This document shows, piece after piece, positions 1 to 8,187 of a stretch of DNA of 27,692 nt (position 1 is the first letter of the stretch; every line of letters begins with the position of its first letter). Below the pieces are notes generated by a model that was given only the letters and a program-made list of their open reading frames with translations, was not told where the DNA came from and did no database searches. The DNA is from Leptotrichia sp. oral taxon 215 str. W9775. Lineage in GTDB: Bacteria; Fusobacteriota; Fusobacteriia; Fusobacteriales; Leptotrichiaceae. The position numbers and the translations under genes are program-made. Location of the stretch: contig NZ_KI272867.1 of assembly GCF_000469505.1 (NCBI RefSeq), forward strand, positions 116,171-143,862, in the 5' to 3' direction.

Positions 1-148
1 CCACTCCAAGTTCCTTCAGATAATCAAGTTTTTCAATAATTCCCCTTATATCCCCTTCTCCACTTCCAGTTGTGTCATTAAAACTTTTTGGATAAATTTG
101 ATAAACTACTGATTTATGCCACCACTTCTGTTCAAATTTTTTTTTCAT
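1..148 (-). CDS. GH13 alpha-glucosidase family protein, N-terminal part only
   Basis: The first 49 residues of a minus-strand gene run off the left edge. The residues KWWHKSVVYQIYPKSFND, then a GDIRGI stretch and EKLDYLKELGV, are the typical start of the GH13 (beta/alpha)8 barrel in oligo-1,6-glucosidases, trehalose-6-phosphate hydrolases and related cytoplasmic enzymes that cleave alpha-glucosidic bonds. The ATG at 148-146 follows a GGAAGGTGG ribosome binding site. No signal peptide is seen, which fits a cytosolic enzyme acting on imported sugars. The catalytic residues lie outside the window, so the exact substrate cannot be assigned. Family assignment is firm; specificity is open. Confidence 0.85.
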   Translation of the reverse strand, partial: MKKKFEQKWWHKSVVYQIYPKSFNDTTGSGEGDIRGIIEKLDYLKELGV

Positions 149-207
149 ACATCTTCCACCTTCCAGTTTTATATAGTTATCTTTTTATTTAAAATTTTTT
201 TTTTAAA

Positions 208-654
208 TTATATCTTAACAAGCTCAAATTCTTCACATAAAACTTCCATATCTTCGTTAAAGTTTCCTTCTGATTCTTCCTCAAAAAACTTTATATGTAC
301 TTTTCTCCAGTAATCAAGGGACTTATCTCCCTCTCCTTCCATAAAGGCATGTTTTTCAGATACTTCTTTAAATGGAACTGAATAAACTCTTGTATTTCTT
401 GTGACGCATACTTCATTTCCTTTGCTATCCAGTATTATATTTAAATCACCTTTTTCAGGAATTCTTTCATTATCAGGATCGTATAAAGCAAGCAATGAAG
501 TTGTTGCCTTTTTCTCACCTTTCGCTACAAGCTGTGCAAGTTCATCTTCCATTTCCGGAGTATTTCCAAAAGAATACCTTTCAATATGAGTATTTTCCCT
601 CTCCTCTTTACTTAAAGAATTCAGATATGTTTCAATTATCTGATTTATATCCAT
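208..654 (-). CDS. ASCH domain-containing protein (YhfF-like)
   Basis: A 148-residue cytosolic protein. The middle holds the ASCH signature: an EDELAQLVAKGEKKATTSLL stretch (residues about 34-53), then PEKGDLNIILDSKGNEVCVTRN, and an aromatic C-terminal segment with DYWRKVHIKFF. ASCH proteins have a PUA-like beta-barrel fold and are thought to bind RNA or nucleotides; some are nucleoside amidohydrolases. The start at 654 is chosen because AGGGAGGTGG lies just before it; the longer in-frame start at 720 would read through this site and has no good ribosome binding site. The gene sits between an unknown membrane protein gene and the GH13 gene on the same strand. Its substrate is unknown. Confidence 0.8.
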   Translation of the reverse strand: MDINQIIETYLNSLSKEERENTHIERYSFGNTPEMEDELAQLVAKGEKKATTSLLALYDPDNERIPEKGDLNIILDSKGNEVCVTRNTRVYSVPFKEVSEKHAFMEGEGDKSLDYWRKVHIKFFEEESEGNFNEDMEVLCEEFELVKI

Positions 655-682
655 ATTTCCACCTCCCTCTTCATTAAAACAA

Positions 683-1855
683 CTATTTGACAGAATAGTC
701 ATCATAGTCCCAATATTCATCTGAACTTGTACAAATTTCAGAAATAGTATATTTTACACTGTCAACAATTCTTATAGAAGTCAGATATGGTTCTTTTTCT
801 GAATATTCAAGTTCAATTCCGTCATTTTCCACTCTAAATCCTTCATTTGCATTTTCTCCCATGTGGTCAGGCAGATATTTGTTTATATAGCCTAATGACT
901 TTTCACTCTGACCATCTTCTCCTATTACCACCCTGGAATAAGTTCCATTTACATTGCTGACTTTAAAACTTTTATTATTCAGTTCCACTACCTGAAAATA
1001 AAGTTTAAATCCCTTCAGTTTTTCTATTTCTTTCTTTGTCTTTTCGTTATAGAATATTCCATTTTTATAAATAATGTTTGCCGTTTCATCTTTCGTATCA
1101 GTGCCGTTTCCATAAAATTCCAGTCTGTAACTTCCTCTCCATACATTTTCTTTTTTATCCTTAGTAAGCTTTATATGTAGAATTTCTCTCCGTGTAACAA
1201 GAAGAAGCTTATATTTATTATTGCCACAAAATTCATCCAATGTTTTTTTATTGTCATATGCATGAAGAAGTCCCTTCTTTGTGCTGTTAATTGTTTCTAT
1301 ATTATGTTCTCTTATAAAGAATGATAAAATGATGAAAAATACAACCATTACACCAACTAACATTCCAATATAGGATTTTTTTATTTTTATATTCTTTTTC
1401 CACATTAAAATTCCTGCAATAAATATTATTAGCTGAAAAATTATAAAAGACGATATTAAAATAATATTGTCAAACAGGAGAAGTTTCCATATAAATAATA
1501 ACAGTTCTTTTGAATAGTAATTGCATAAAATAACTAAACTGCTTAAAATTACAGAAATAAAAATTATTCTTTTTTCGTTTACATTTTTCAGTATACATTT
1601 TATTTTATAGCCAAATACAAAATTCATTATTGTAAAAATGATTATTCCAAAAAAATACGCCACTGTTAAAAATGCAAATTCTTCTTCAACTTTTATCCAT
1701 GAGTAATAAGAATTTATAACATTATCATTCAAAGGAATAAGTACAATTAAAAGAATTGCTGATAAAAAAAATGGAAATACAAACTGAAAAAGTAAATATA
1801 AAATTGAAAATTTTACTGTTTCCTTATGTATCACATTATTATCATTATTTTCCAT
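683..1855 (-). CDS. Hypothetical multi-pass membrane protein with a soluble C-terminal domain
   Basis: A 390-residue protein that I do not recognise. The first half has about five or six hydrophobic segments, including FPFFLSAILLIVLIPL, FLTVAYFFGIIIFTIMNFVF, IIFISVILSSLVILC and YIGMLVGVMVVFFIILSFFI. The second half, about 190 residues, is polar and rich in charged and beta-type sequence (for example LEFYGNGTDTKDETANI and SYRLEFYG), and ends in an acidic tail with several tyrosines and aspartates. The start at 1855 (MENNDNN) is preferred over the upstream ATG at 1873 because AAGGAG lies a few bases before it. The order suggests co-transcription with the ASCH gene 28 bp downstream. No function is proposed. 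Confidence 0.65.
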   Translation of the reverse strand: MENNDNNVIHKETVKFSILYLLFQFVFPFFLSAILLIVLIPLNDNVINSYYSWIKVEEEFAFLTVAYFFGIIIFTIMNFVFGYKIKCILKNVNEKRIIFISVILSSLVILCNYYSKELLLFIWKLLLFDNIILISSFIIFQLIIFIAGILMWKKNIKIKKSYIGMLVGVMVVFFIILSFFIREHNIETINSTKKGLLHAYDNKKTLDEFCGNNKYKLLLVTRREILHIKLTKDKKENVWRGSYRLEFYGNGTDTKDETANIIYKNGIFYNEKTKKEIEKLKGFKLYFQVVELNNKSFKVSNVNGTYSRVVIGEDGQSEKSLGYINKYLPDHMGENANEGFRVENDGIELEYSEKEPYLTSIRIVDSVKYTISEICTSSDEYWDYDDYSVK

Positions 1856-1884
1856 TTTTCTCCTTTCATACACTAAAAACTATT

Positions 1885-2217
1885 TTACATTTTAAATATC
1901 AGCTTTACAATGTCAAAGGCAAGAATTGTAACCATCGATACAAGTATTACTCCTCCAAGCCCCATTTTTTTCAATGAAAAATATACAATTACACCTATTC
2001 CTGCAAAAACTTTAATGAGCCCAAATACTCCCGTTCCTGTTGAAGTAAATATATCAGGAAAAATAAGAAGGACTAAAACTGTATATGGTAATGCCTCAAA
2101 AAATTTATTTACAAACGGATTATTTTCAGGTAATTTTACAAACAACGGCAACAATTTAAACGACAAAGTTATTAATGCCGTTATTATAAGTAATTGAATT
2201 AATAAAATTTCACTCAT
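1885..2217 (-). CDS. azlD: AzlD family branched-chain amino acid transport subunit
   Basis: A 110-residue protein of mostly hydrophobic segments, with the AzlD-type motif FKLLPLFVKLPENNPFVNKF near residue 20, then PYTVLVLLIFPDIF. AzlD is the small partner of AzlC; together they export branched-chain amino acids and analogues such as 4-azaleucine. The length matches the family. Its ATG at 2217-2215 overlaps the 3' end of azlC by 8 bp, so the two are translationally coupled. The real substrate cannot be read from the sequence. Confidence 0.88.
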   Translation of the reverse strand: MSEILLIQLLIITALITLSFKLLPLFVKLPENNPFVNKFFEALPYTVLVLLIFPDIFTSTGTGVFGLIKVFAGIGVIVYFSLKKMGLGGVILVSMVTILAFDIVKLIFKM

Positions 2218-2944
2218 TTTCTACTGTCTCCTTTTCACTTTCTTCCTTGTAATGTCTCAATGCATACAGCGAACTTGCTGTAATCATAATTATTATTAAA
2301 GTCCACCCCTTGCTAATATCCTTAAGTACAGGTGCAAACATGAAAAGCAGCTTTAATCCTATTGCAGTAATAACTACTTCTGCATATTTGAAATTACTTG
2401 TTAATGAACTTACAAGAAGACTTAAAAATGTAGCGTATAACATGAAATTCAGACTTGCCGCAAAAACTTCCGGAATCAGATTACCAAAAAGCGATCCTGC
2501 AATTGTTCCTACACCAAAAAGAATATAAGGCATTGTATTAACCCCTATTACATACCACGCATTTGTAGCCTTTCTTATTGTAAGATATGCAACAGCTTCA
2601 TCAGTAAGTCCTATTCCCATCAATATTTTTTCAAATAAAGTTGTTTTATCCGAAATCTGCCTGAACATTATTATATTCAGCAATGTGTACCTTAAATTTA
2701 TTACAAAAATCGAAACTATTATTTCGACTGGTGTTGACTTCAGCTCATACACCATTTTCAAAAAAGCTGTCTGTGCACTTCCTGCATACAACCCAAACGA
2801 CATGACTATGGCTGTGAACAGCTTCATTCCAAAGTTTTTTGAAATAAGCCCTATCGTTATCCCAAAAGGAGTATAGGCAATACCTATCCCCATTCCATCC
2901 CTTAACCCCTTTAAATAATTTTCCAGTTTTCCATTATGTGCCAT
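2210..2944 (-). CDS. azlC: AzlC family branched-chain amino acid permease
   Basis: A 244-residue inner-membrane protein. The N-terminal GLRDGMGIGIAYTPFGITIG matches the AzlC opening (a conserved region near P and F-G), followed by MSFGLYAGSAQTAFLKM and LRYTLLNIIMFRQ, all typical of this family, and by several more membrane segments. It pairs with AzlD to form an exporter of branched-chain amino acids. An AAGGAG lies about 14 bp before the ATG, a longer gap than usual. The C-terminus is a short charged tail. AzlC-AzlD order and overlap agree with the usual operon. No regulator gene is adjacent. Confidence 0.9.
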   Translation of the reverse strand: MAHNGKLENYLKGLRDGMGIGIAYTPFGITIGLISKNFGMKLFTAIVMSFGLYAGSAQTAFLKMVYELKSTPVEIIVSIFVINLRYTLLNIIMFRQISDKTTLFEKILMGIGLTDEAVAYLTIRKATNAWYVIGVNTMPYILFGVGTIAGSLFGNLIPEVFAASLNFMLYATFLSLLVSSLTSNFKYAEVVITAIGLKLLFMFAPVLKDISKGWTLIIIMITASSLYALRHYKEESEKETVENE

Positions 2945-3028
2945 TTCTTATTCTATAACTCCTTATCTAAATTAACTTATAACTTTTATTTTCTTATTTT
3001 TTATCTCAACATTTAAAATTTTTAATGT

Positions 3029-3107
3029 CCCCCTGCATTGTCGTAGTCGGCTTTAGTCGCGAAGACCGCGGGGTAGCAGGAGCATGAGGGCGGCAATGAG
3101 CCCTCAT
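3029..3107. repeat. GC-rich, hairpin-rich island downstream of polA
   Basis: I count 49 G or C in these 79 bases (62%), far above the AT-rich surroundings. It holds a perfect 8-bp stem, ATGAGGGC at 3084-3091 and GCCCTCAT at 3100-3107. A second small stem is CGCG at 3058-3061 with CGCG at 3067-3070. A third pairing is CCTGC at 3032-3036 with GCAGG at 3076-3080. TAGTCG occurs twice, at 3044 and 3054. It lies between convergently unrelated features: the polA stop at 3113 and the azlC start, both on minus. No U-tract follows the hairpin, so it is not a standard terminator. It may be a dispersed palindromic repeat or a structured RNA. Confidence 0.5.
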
Positions 3108-3112
3108 AAGGT

Positions 3113-5830
3113 TTATTTCAATAACCCCCAATTCTTCGCCAAACTTCCATTTGCACTCAGTTTTATATCTTCAAACTTTATTGTTCCTTCCATTATTTCC
3201 TTAATTTTTTCCATATATTTTTCAGAAACTTCATCTTTTACTTCAAAAATAAGTTCATCGTGAACCTGAAGAAGCATTTTTATATCATCATTATTTTTAA
3301 ATTCATCATACAGCTTTATCATAACCTTTTTTATAATATTTGCAGCTGTACCCTGAACAACTGTATTTACTGCCATTCTATTTGCCTGTGCCTGTAAATT
3401 TTTATTGCTTGAATTTATATTGTTAATATATCTTCTCGTTCCGTAAAGTGTTTCTACAAAGCCATTCTTTCTTGCATTTTCCAGAATATTTTCAAGGAAT
3501 TTCTTTACTTTCGGATATTGTTCAAAGTATGTTTTTATATATTGGGAAGCATCAGCTACAGGAATTTTGAGCTCCTTTGAAAGGCCAAAAGGTGTTTTTC
3601 CATATAAAATACTGAAGTTTATTACCTTCGCTATACTTCTTTCTTCCCTTGTTACAGGTTCTTCATCTGTCTTGAAAAATATTTTTCTTGCTGTAAGGTC
3701 ATGTAAATCCTTATCCTTTTTATATGCAAGAAGTAGATTGTCATCCTTTGACAGTTCAGCCAGAACTCTCAGCTCAATTTGAGAATAGTCAAATGAAATC
3801 AAACTCCAGCCATCCTGCGAAATAAATCCTTTTCTTATTTTTATTCCTTCATCTGTTCTTACAGGAATATTCTGAATGTTAGGATTTGCAGAAGACAGTC
3901 TTCCTGTTGATGTTCCGTTCTGATTAAATGTTGTATGAATTCTGTCATTTTCATCAGCAAGTTTAGGGAATGGTTCCACATAAGTTGAAAGAAGTTTTGT
4001 AAATCCTCTGTATTCCAGAAGTTTTTCGGCTATTTCTATTCCTCTTAATGCCAGAACCTCCAGAACTTCCACATCTGTAGAATATCCTGTCTTAGTTTTT
4101 TTGACAGGTTCTATTCCCATTTTTTCAAACAGTATTTCTCCCAGCTGTTTTGGTGAACCTATATTAAATGTTTCTCCTGAAAGGGAATAAATATCCTTTT
4201 CAAGCTTTTCAATATTTTCCTGTAATTCCTTTTTATAATTTTCAAAATAATTTATATCAATTTTTATTCCAAAATTTTCCATGCTTGCCAGAACAGGTAC
4301 AAGCTTATTTTCCAGATTTTCAAAAATATCATGTAAATCTTCCGTTCTCAGCCTATCTTCCAGAATTACTTCCAGTCCTTTTATATAAAAGGCTCTTTTC
4401 CATAAAAATTCTGCTTTTTCATCATTGGAAACTTCACTTATTTTTCTTTTCTTAAACTGATCCTCAAATTTTTCAAGATTTACTCCCAATTCAGAAAAAA
4501 TTATATTTTCAAGATCCTGTGAACTTTCAGTTCCAAGTACATACCATGCCAGCATCACATCAAAATACTTTTCACAGCTGATACCTGTTTTCATATATTC
4601 TTTTACATTATAAGCTGTTATTCTTTTTGAACTTAATATTTTGTATACTTCTGTAACATCTGCTTTTTCATCATTTAATAAAACGATATTTTTACTGCTG
4701 TCACACACTGCAAGACCAAATTCATTTCCAAACAATGCTATTTCCTCATCCATTTCAGATAGAATTTCCGTAACCTCACTCCATTCTGTAATTTCTCCCT
4801 TGATTTCAGTAAGATTTTCCTTCAAAGTTTCTTCTGAATCTGTTTTTTCATTGTCTCTATGCGGATGATTAGCCACTCCTCCAAACAATGAATTTTCTCC
4901 AGTATCATTTACTTCTACATTTTGTGAACTAACAGCAGATTTTTTAATCTCACTCTCAATCGTTGTGGCAAACTTTTTAAATTCCATTGTTTTATATATT
5001 TCAAGTAACTTATTCAAATCCTTATTTTCAAGCTTTAATTTATTCTTATCATATTCTATTTCTATATCCCTGTATACAGTTGCAAGCTTTCTGCTTAAAA
5101 AGGCATTTTCCTTATCCTCAATAAGTTTTTCCTTTCTTTTCCCCTTTATTTCGTCAATATGTTCGTAAAGTCCTTCAAGATTTCCATATTTATTTATCAG
5201 TTCAACTCCTGTTTTAGGTCCTATTCCCGAAACTCCAGGAATTCCGTCTGAAGAATCCCCCATCAGACCAAATAAATCTGGAATTTTATCAGGGGTAACT
5301 CCAAGATATTCAATAACATCTTCATTTGTTCTGATATATTTAAACAATGAATTCTTTTTATCCCCTTTTCCAAGCAGGGCAATATTTATTTTTCCATTGA
5401 CAAGCTGTGCCAGATCCTTATCTCCTGTTACAACATAAACTTCTATTTCTTCATCCATATCTTCAGAAAATTTTGTGGCAAGAGTTGACATGACGTCATC
5501 AGCTTCATAGCCATCTATTTTATATTTTGGTATTCTATATCCGTCAAGTACTGACATTATGTATTCCTGCTGTGCCACAAGGTCATCAGGCATACTTTCC
5601 CTGTGAGCTTTATATGTTTCCAGTTCTGCAGATCTTTTTAACTCGCTTCTTTTTACATCAAGACAGGCGACAAGATAATCAGGAGAAAATTCCTTCAATA
5701 CTCCTTCCAGAGTATTTACAAATCCATAAGTCGCCCCTGTTGCCAAGCCTTTTGAGTTTCTCATTCCCATCAGGGCAAAATGACTTCTGTACATAATAGC
5801 ACTTGTATCCAGAATAACTGCTTTTTTCAT
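3113..5830 (-). CDS. polA: DNA polymerase I
   Basis: A 905-residue replication and repair polymerase that removes primers and fills gaps. Domains in order: an N-terminal 5'-3' exonuclease (about 1-300) with GYEADDVMSTL, VTGDKDLAQLV and GDSSDGIPGVSGIGPKTG; a degenerate 3'-5' exonuclease-like domain (about 340-500); and a polymerase domain to the end. The polymerase domain has motif A FDYSQIELRVLAELS, motif B RSIAKVINFSILYG and motif C LQVHDELIFEV. The usual D-x-E of the proofreading site is replaced by EIALFGNEFG, so proofreading is probably lost, as in Bacillus and Taq enzymes. It is a single gene with its own promoter, divergent from psuK. The start at 5830 begins MKKAVILDTSAIMYRS, with AAGGA upstream. 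Confidence 0.97.
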   Translation of the reverse strand: MKKAVILDTSAIMYRSHFALMGMRNSKGLATGATYGFVNTLEGVLKEFSPDYLVACLDVKRSELKRSAELETYKAHRESMPDDLVAQQEYIMSVLDGYRIPKYKIDGYEADDVMSTLATKFSEDMDEEIEVYVVTGDKDLAQLVNGKINIALLGKGDKKNSLFKYIRTNEDVIEYLGVTPDKIPDLFGLMGDSSDGIPGVSGIGPKTGVELINKYGNLEGLYEHIDEIKGKRKEKLIEDKENAFLSRKLATVYRDIEIEYDKNKLKLENKDLNKLLEIYKTMEFKKFATTIESEIKKSAVSSQNVEVNDTGENSLFGGVANHPHRDNEKTDSEETLKENLTEIKGEITEWSEVTEILSEMDEEIALFGNEFGLAVCDSSKNIVLLNDEKADVTEVYKILSSKRITAYNVKEYMKTGISCEKYFDVMLAWYVLGTESSQDLENIIFSELGVNLEKFEDQFKKRKISEVSNDEKAEFLWKRAFYIKGLEVILEDRLRTEDLHDIFENLENKLVPVLASMENFGIKIDINYFENYKKELQENIEKLEKDIYSLSGETFNIGSPKQLGEILFEKMGIEPVKKTKTGYSTDVEVLEVLALRGIEIAEKLLEYRGFTKLLSTYVEPFPKLADENDRIHTTFNQNGTSTGRLSSANPNIQNIPVRTDEGIKIRKGFISQDGWSLISFDYSQIELRVLAELSKDDNLLLAYKKDKDLHDLTARKIFFKTDEEPVTREERSIAKVINFSILYGKTPFGLSKELKIPVADASQYIKTYFEQYPKVKKFLENILENARKNGFVETLYGTRRYINNINSSNKNLQAQANRMAVNTVVQGTAANIIKKVMIKLYDEFKNNDDIKMLLQVHDELIFEVKDEVSEKYMEKIKEIMEGTIKFEDIKLSANGSLAKNWGLLK

Positions 5831-5874
5831 ATATATCCTTTCATTTCTCTCAATAATAATAATCCTTTTTGACT

Positions 5875-5883
5875 ATTATAACA
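5875..5883 (-). promoter_or_regulatory. Extended -10 promoter for polA
   Basis: On minus, TGTTATAAT reads from 5883 to 5875: a perfect TATAAT with the TGn extension. No clear -35 box is seen 17 bp upstream, which extended -10 promoters tolerate. Transcription would begin near 5868, giving a leader of about 38 nt to the polA ATG. Confidence 0.55.
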
Positions 5884-5947
5884 TATTTAATTATAGACTG
5901 AATATATAAATTTTATTTATTTTTTTAAAAAACACCGGTTTTTTTAC

Positions 5948-5976
5948 TTGACTATTTCGACTTTTTAAGGTAGAAT
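5948..5976 (+). promoter_or_regulatory. Sigma-70 promoter for psuK-psuG with a nearby palindrome
   Basis: TTGACT at 5948-5953 and TAGAAT at 5971-5976 are 17 bp apart. Transcription would start near 5983, leaving a leader of about 170 nt before psuK. An imperfect 18-bp palindrome centred on ACCGGT (5928-5945) ends just before the -35 box and could be an operator, perhaps for the HTH domain fused to PsuK itself. The rest of 5831-6155 is very AT-rich, and I see no riboswitch or ORF in it. Confidence 0.65.
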
Positions 5977-6155
5977 TGTTTTGAGATATAAATTTTTGAT
6001 TTTGTATATTTAAAATATATTGTTAAATTACTTATAATTTAATGTTATATCAATTTTTTAAAAATTATAAACTATATTAAATGAATTAAATTAGTTTTTA
6101 TATAGTTAATTAAAATAAAATTAAAATTTAAAGAGGAAAAGGAGAAGAAAAGAAA

Positions 6156-7247
6156 ATGACAGAACGAGAAAAGCAGATTGTTAATCTTATTAAAGAAAAT
6201 CCTCTTATAACTCAAGAGGAAATTGCTGCCAAATTAAACTGTGCAAGAACTTCTATTGCAGTTCATATCAGCAATCTTATGAAAAAAGGTGTTATTCTTG
6301 GAAAGAAATACATCATTAATGAAGACCCTTATATTTTGACAATTGGTGGAACAAATGTCGATATTCAAGGAAAATCTTATACAAACGTTATCCGTTACGA
6401 CTCAAATCCTGGAATGATAGGTATTTCATTCGGAGGGGTAGGAAAAAATGTTGCAGAAAATATCTCTAGACTAGGGATAAGTTCAAAACTAATAACTGCC
6501 CTTGGAGATGATTTTTATGGAAACGGTATTAGAGAATATCTGAAAAACCAGAACCTTGATATCAGTGATATATTATTCCTTAAGAACCAGTCTACTTCAA
6601 TGTATCTGTCTATTTTAAATGATGATAAAGAAATGGAAATGGCTATTTCTTCTATGGATATTTGTAAAAATATTACACCTAAATATCTGGATTCAATTAG
6701 AAAAAGAATAGTTAATTCTAAAATTATCGTGCTTGACACAAATCTGGAGGAAGAAACTCTAAGATATCTGGCATTCCTGAGAAGAAAACCGCCTTTAATA
6801 CTTGATACTGTTTCTACTAAAAAAGCAATAAAGGTAAAAGATTTTATTGGAAGATTCCATACTATAAAACCTAACAGAATAGAAGCAGAAATACTTTCAG
6901 GTATCTCAATATTTTCAAAAGATGACATGAAAAGAGCCGGTGACTACTTCTTAAATAAAGGAGTTAAAAAAGTATTTATTTCATTAGGTTCAGATGGTGT
7001 CTTCTACATGACTGAAAATGAAGCTGAAACTATTAAAATTCCTCGTATAAATCCTGCAAGCTCAACAGGTGCCGGAGATGCATTTGTTGCCGGAATTGCA
7101 TATGGAGAATATCACGATTACAGCATAAGGGAAGCTACAAAGATTGGATTAGGAGCTGGAATCCTTACTTCTTTAAGTGATAAGACAGTAAGTGATCAGA
7201 TGAATATTAAAAACGTAGAAAATATAATAAAGGAGATGGAAATATAA
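6156..7247 (+). CDS. psuK: Pseudouridine kinase with N-terminal winged-helix domain
   Basis: A 363-residue two-domain protein. Residues 1-55 form a winged helix-turn-helix (QEEIAAKLNCARTSIAVHIS, then a wing ILGKKYII). From about 60 it is a PfkB/ribokinase-type kinase, with GGTNVDIQGKS near its start, a glycine-rich GGVGKNVAENISRLG, and the C-terminal STGAGDAFVAGI at about 303-314, whose aspartate is the catalytic base. PsuK phosphorylates pseudouridine at O5'. The next gene, psuG, starts one base after the stop, which fixes the substrate better than the kinase family alone. An AAAAGGAG lies 11 nt before the ATG. The HTH suggests autoregulation or sensing. E. coli YeiI has the same architecture. 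No nucleoside transporter is in the window. Confidence 0.88.
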   Translation: MTEREKQIVNLIKENPLITQEEIAAKLNCARTSIAVHISNLMKKGVILGKKYIINEDPYILTIGGTNVDIQGKSYTNVIRYDSNPGMIGISFGGVGKNVAENISRLGISSKLITALGDDFYGNGIREYLKNQNLDISDILFLKNQSTSMYLSILNDDKEMEMAISSMDICKNITPKYLDSIRKRIVNSKIIVLDTNLEEETLRYLAFLRRKPPLILDTVSTKKAIKVKDFIGRFHTIKPNRIEAEILSGISIFSKDDMKRAGDYFLNKGVKKVFISLGSDGVFYMTENEAETIKIPRINPASSTGAGDAFVAGIAYGEYHDYSIREATKIGLGAGILTSLSDKTVSDQMNIKNVENIIKEMEI

Positions 7248-7248
7248 T

Positions 7249-8172
7249 ATGTTAGAAAAATATCTTGAAATTAACCCGGAAGTAAAACACGCACTGGAAA
7301 ATAATATACCTGTTGTAGCGTTGGAATCCACAATTATTTCACACGGAATGCCTTACCCTCAAAATGCTGAAACTGCATTAAAAGTAGAAAGCATAGTTAG
7401 GGAAAATGGAGGAATTCCTGCAACAATAGGAATAATAGAAGGAAAATTAAAAGTTGGATTATCTCCGGAAGAAATTGAATTATTAGGAAAAGAAGGGGAA
7501 AAAGTTGCAAAAGTCAGCAGAAGAGATATCCCATACATAGTGGCAAACAAATTAAATGGTGCAACTACTGTGGCATCTACAATGATAATAGCAAATATGG
7601 CAGGAGTTAAAATATTTGCAACTGGTGGAATAGGTGGAGTTCACAGAGGAGCTGAAACTACAATGGACGTTTCTGCAGATTTGGAAGAATTAGCAAATAC
7701 TAACGTTGCTGTTATCTGTGCCGGAGCAAAATCAATCCTTGATTTAGGACTTACTCTTGAATATCTTGAAACTCATGGAGTTCCCGTATTAGGATATCAA
7801 ACTAAGGAATTACCTGCATTCTATACTAGAAAAAGTGGATTTAACTTAGATTATGAAATTGATACTCCAGAAGAACTTGCAGCATTACTTCATACAAAAT
7901 GGGACTTGGGATTAAAAGGAGGAGCTGTTATTGCTAATCCTATTCCAGAAGAATACTCAATGGATAGCGAACTTATAAATAAAGTTATAAAAGATGCTGT
8001 TGCAGAAGCTGAAAAATTAGGAGTAAAAGGTAAAGATACTACTCCATTCCTTCTTGATAAAATTCAAAAACTTACAGAAGGTTCAAGCTTGAAGGCAAAT
8101 ATAGAATTAGTATTTAACAATACTAGACTTGCAACTAAAATAGCAAAAGAACTTGCAAACTTGGAAAAATAG
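7249..8172 (+). CDS. psuG: Pseudouridine-5'-phosphate glycosidase
   Basis: A 307-residue cytosolic enzyme that breaks the C-C glycosidic bond of pseudouridine 5'-phosphate to give uracil and ribose 5-phosphate (in vivo direction). Family hallmarks are VALESTIISHGMPYPQN near residue 23, GGIPATIGIIEGKLKVGL, KVSRRDIPYIVANKLNGATT, FATGGIGGVHRGAE with its metal- and substrate-binding surroundings, and VLGYQTKELPAFYTRKSG. The length is normal. It is coupled to psuK: AAGGAG sits inside the end of psuK and only one base separates the two genes. Transcription would run into the nested palindrome downstream. Confidence 0.96.
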   Translation: MLEKYLEINPEVKHALENNIPVVALESTIISHGMPYPQNAETALKVESIVRENGGIPATIGIIEGKLKVGLSPEEIELLGKEGEKVAKVSRRDIPYIVANKLNGATTVASTMIIANMAGVKIFATGGIGGVHRGAETTMDVSADLEELANTNVAVICAGAKSILDLGLTLEYLETHGVPVLGYQTKELPAFYTRKSGFNLDYEIDTPEELAALLHTKWDLGLKGGAVIANPIPEEYSMDSELINKVIKDAVAEAEKLGVKGKDTTPFLLDKIQKLTEGSSLKANIELVFNNTRLATKIAKELANLEK

Positions 8173-8187
8173 TTATTAGAAATAAAT

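Noticed and set aside
116..313. Plus-strand 65-codon ORF across the GH13-ASCH gap
   Set aside because: It overlaps the reverse of two real genes, has no ribosome binding site, and its Phe/Ser-rich sequence is the usual shadow of an AT-rich minus-strand gene.
655..720. Longer ASCH gene start at 720
   Set aside because: The extra residues encode the ribosome binding site of the start at 654 and overlap the membrane protein's 3' end.
3084..3107. GC-rich hairpin as a polA terminator
   Set aside because: No U-tract follows on either strand; listed as a repeat or structured island instead.
5983..6155. Riboswitch in the long psuK leader
   Set aside because: The leader is almost all A and T with no conserved aptamer pattern or terminator hairpin.
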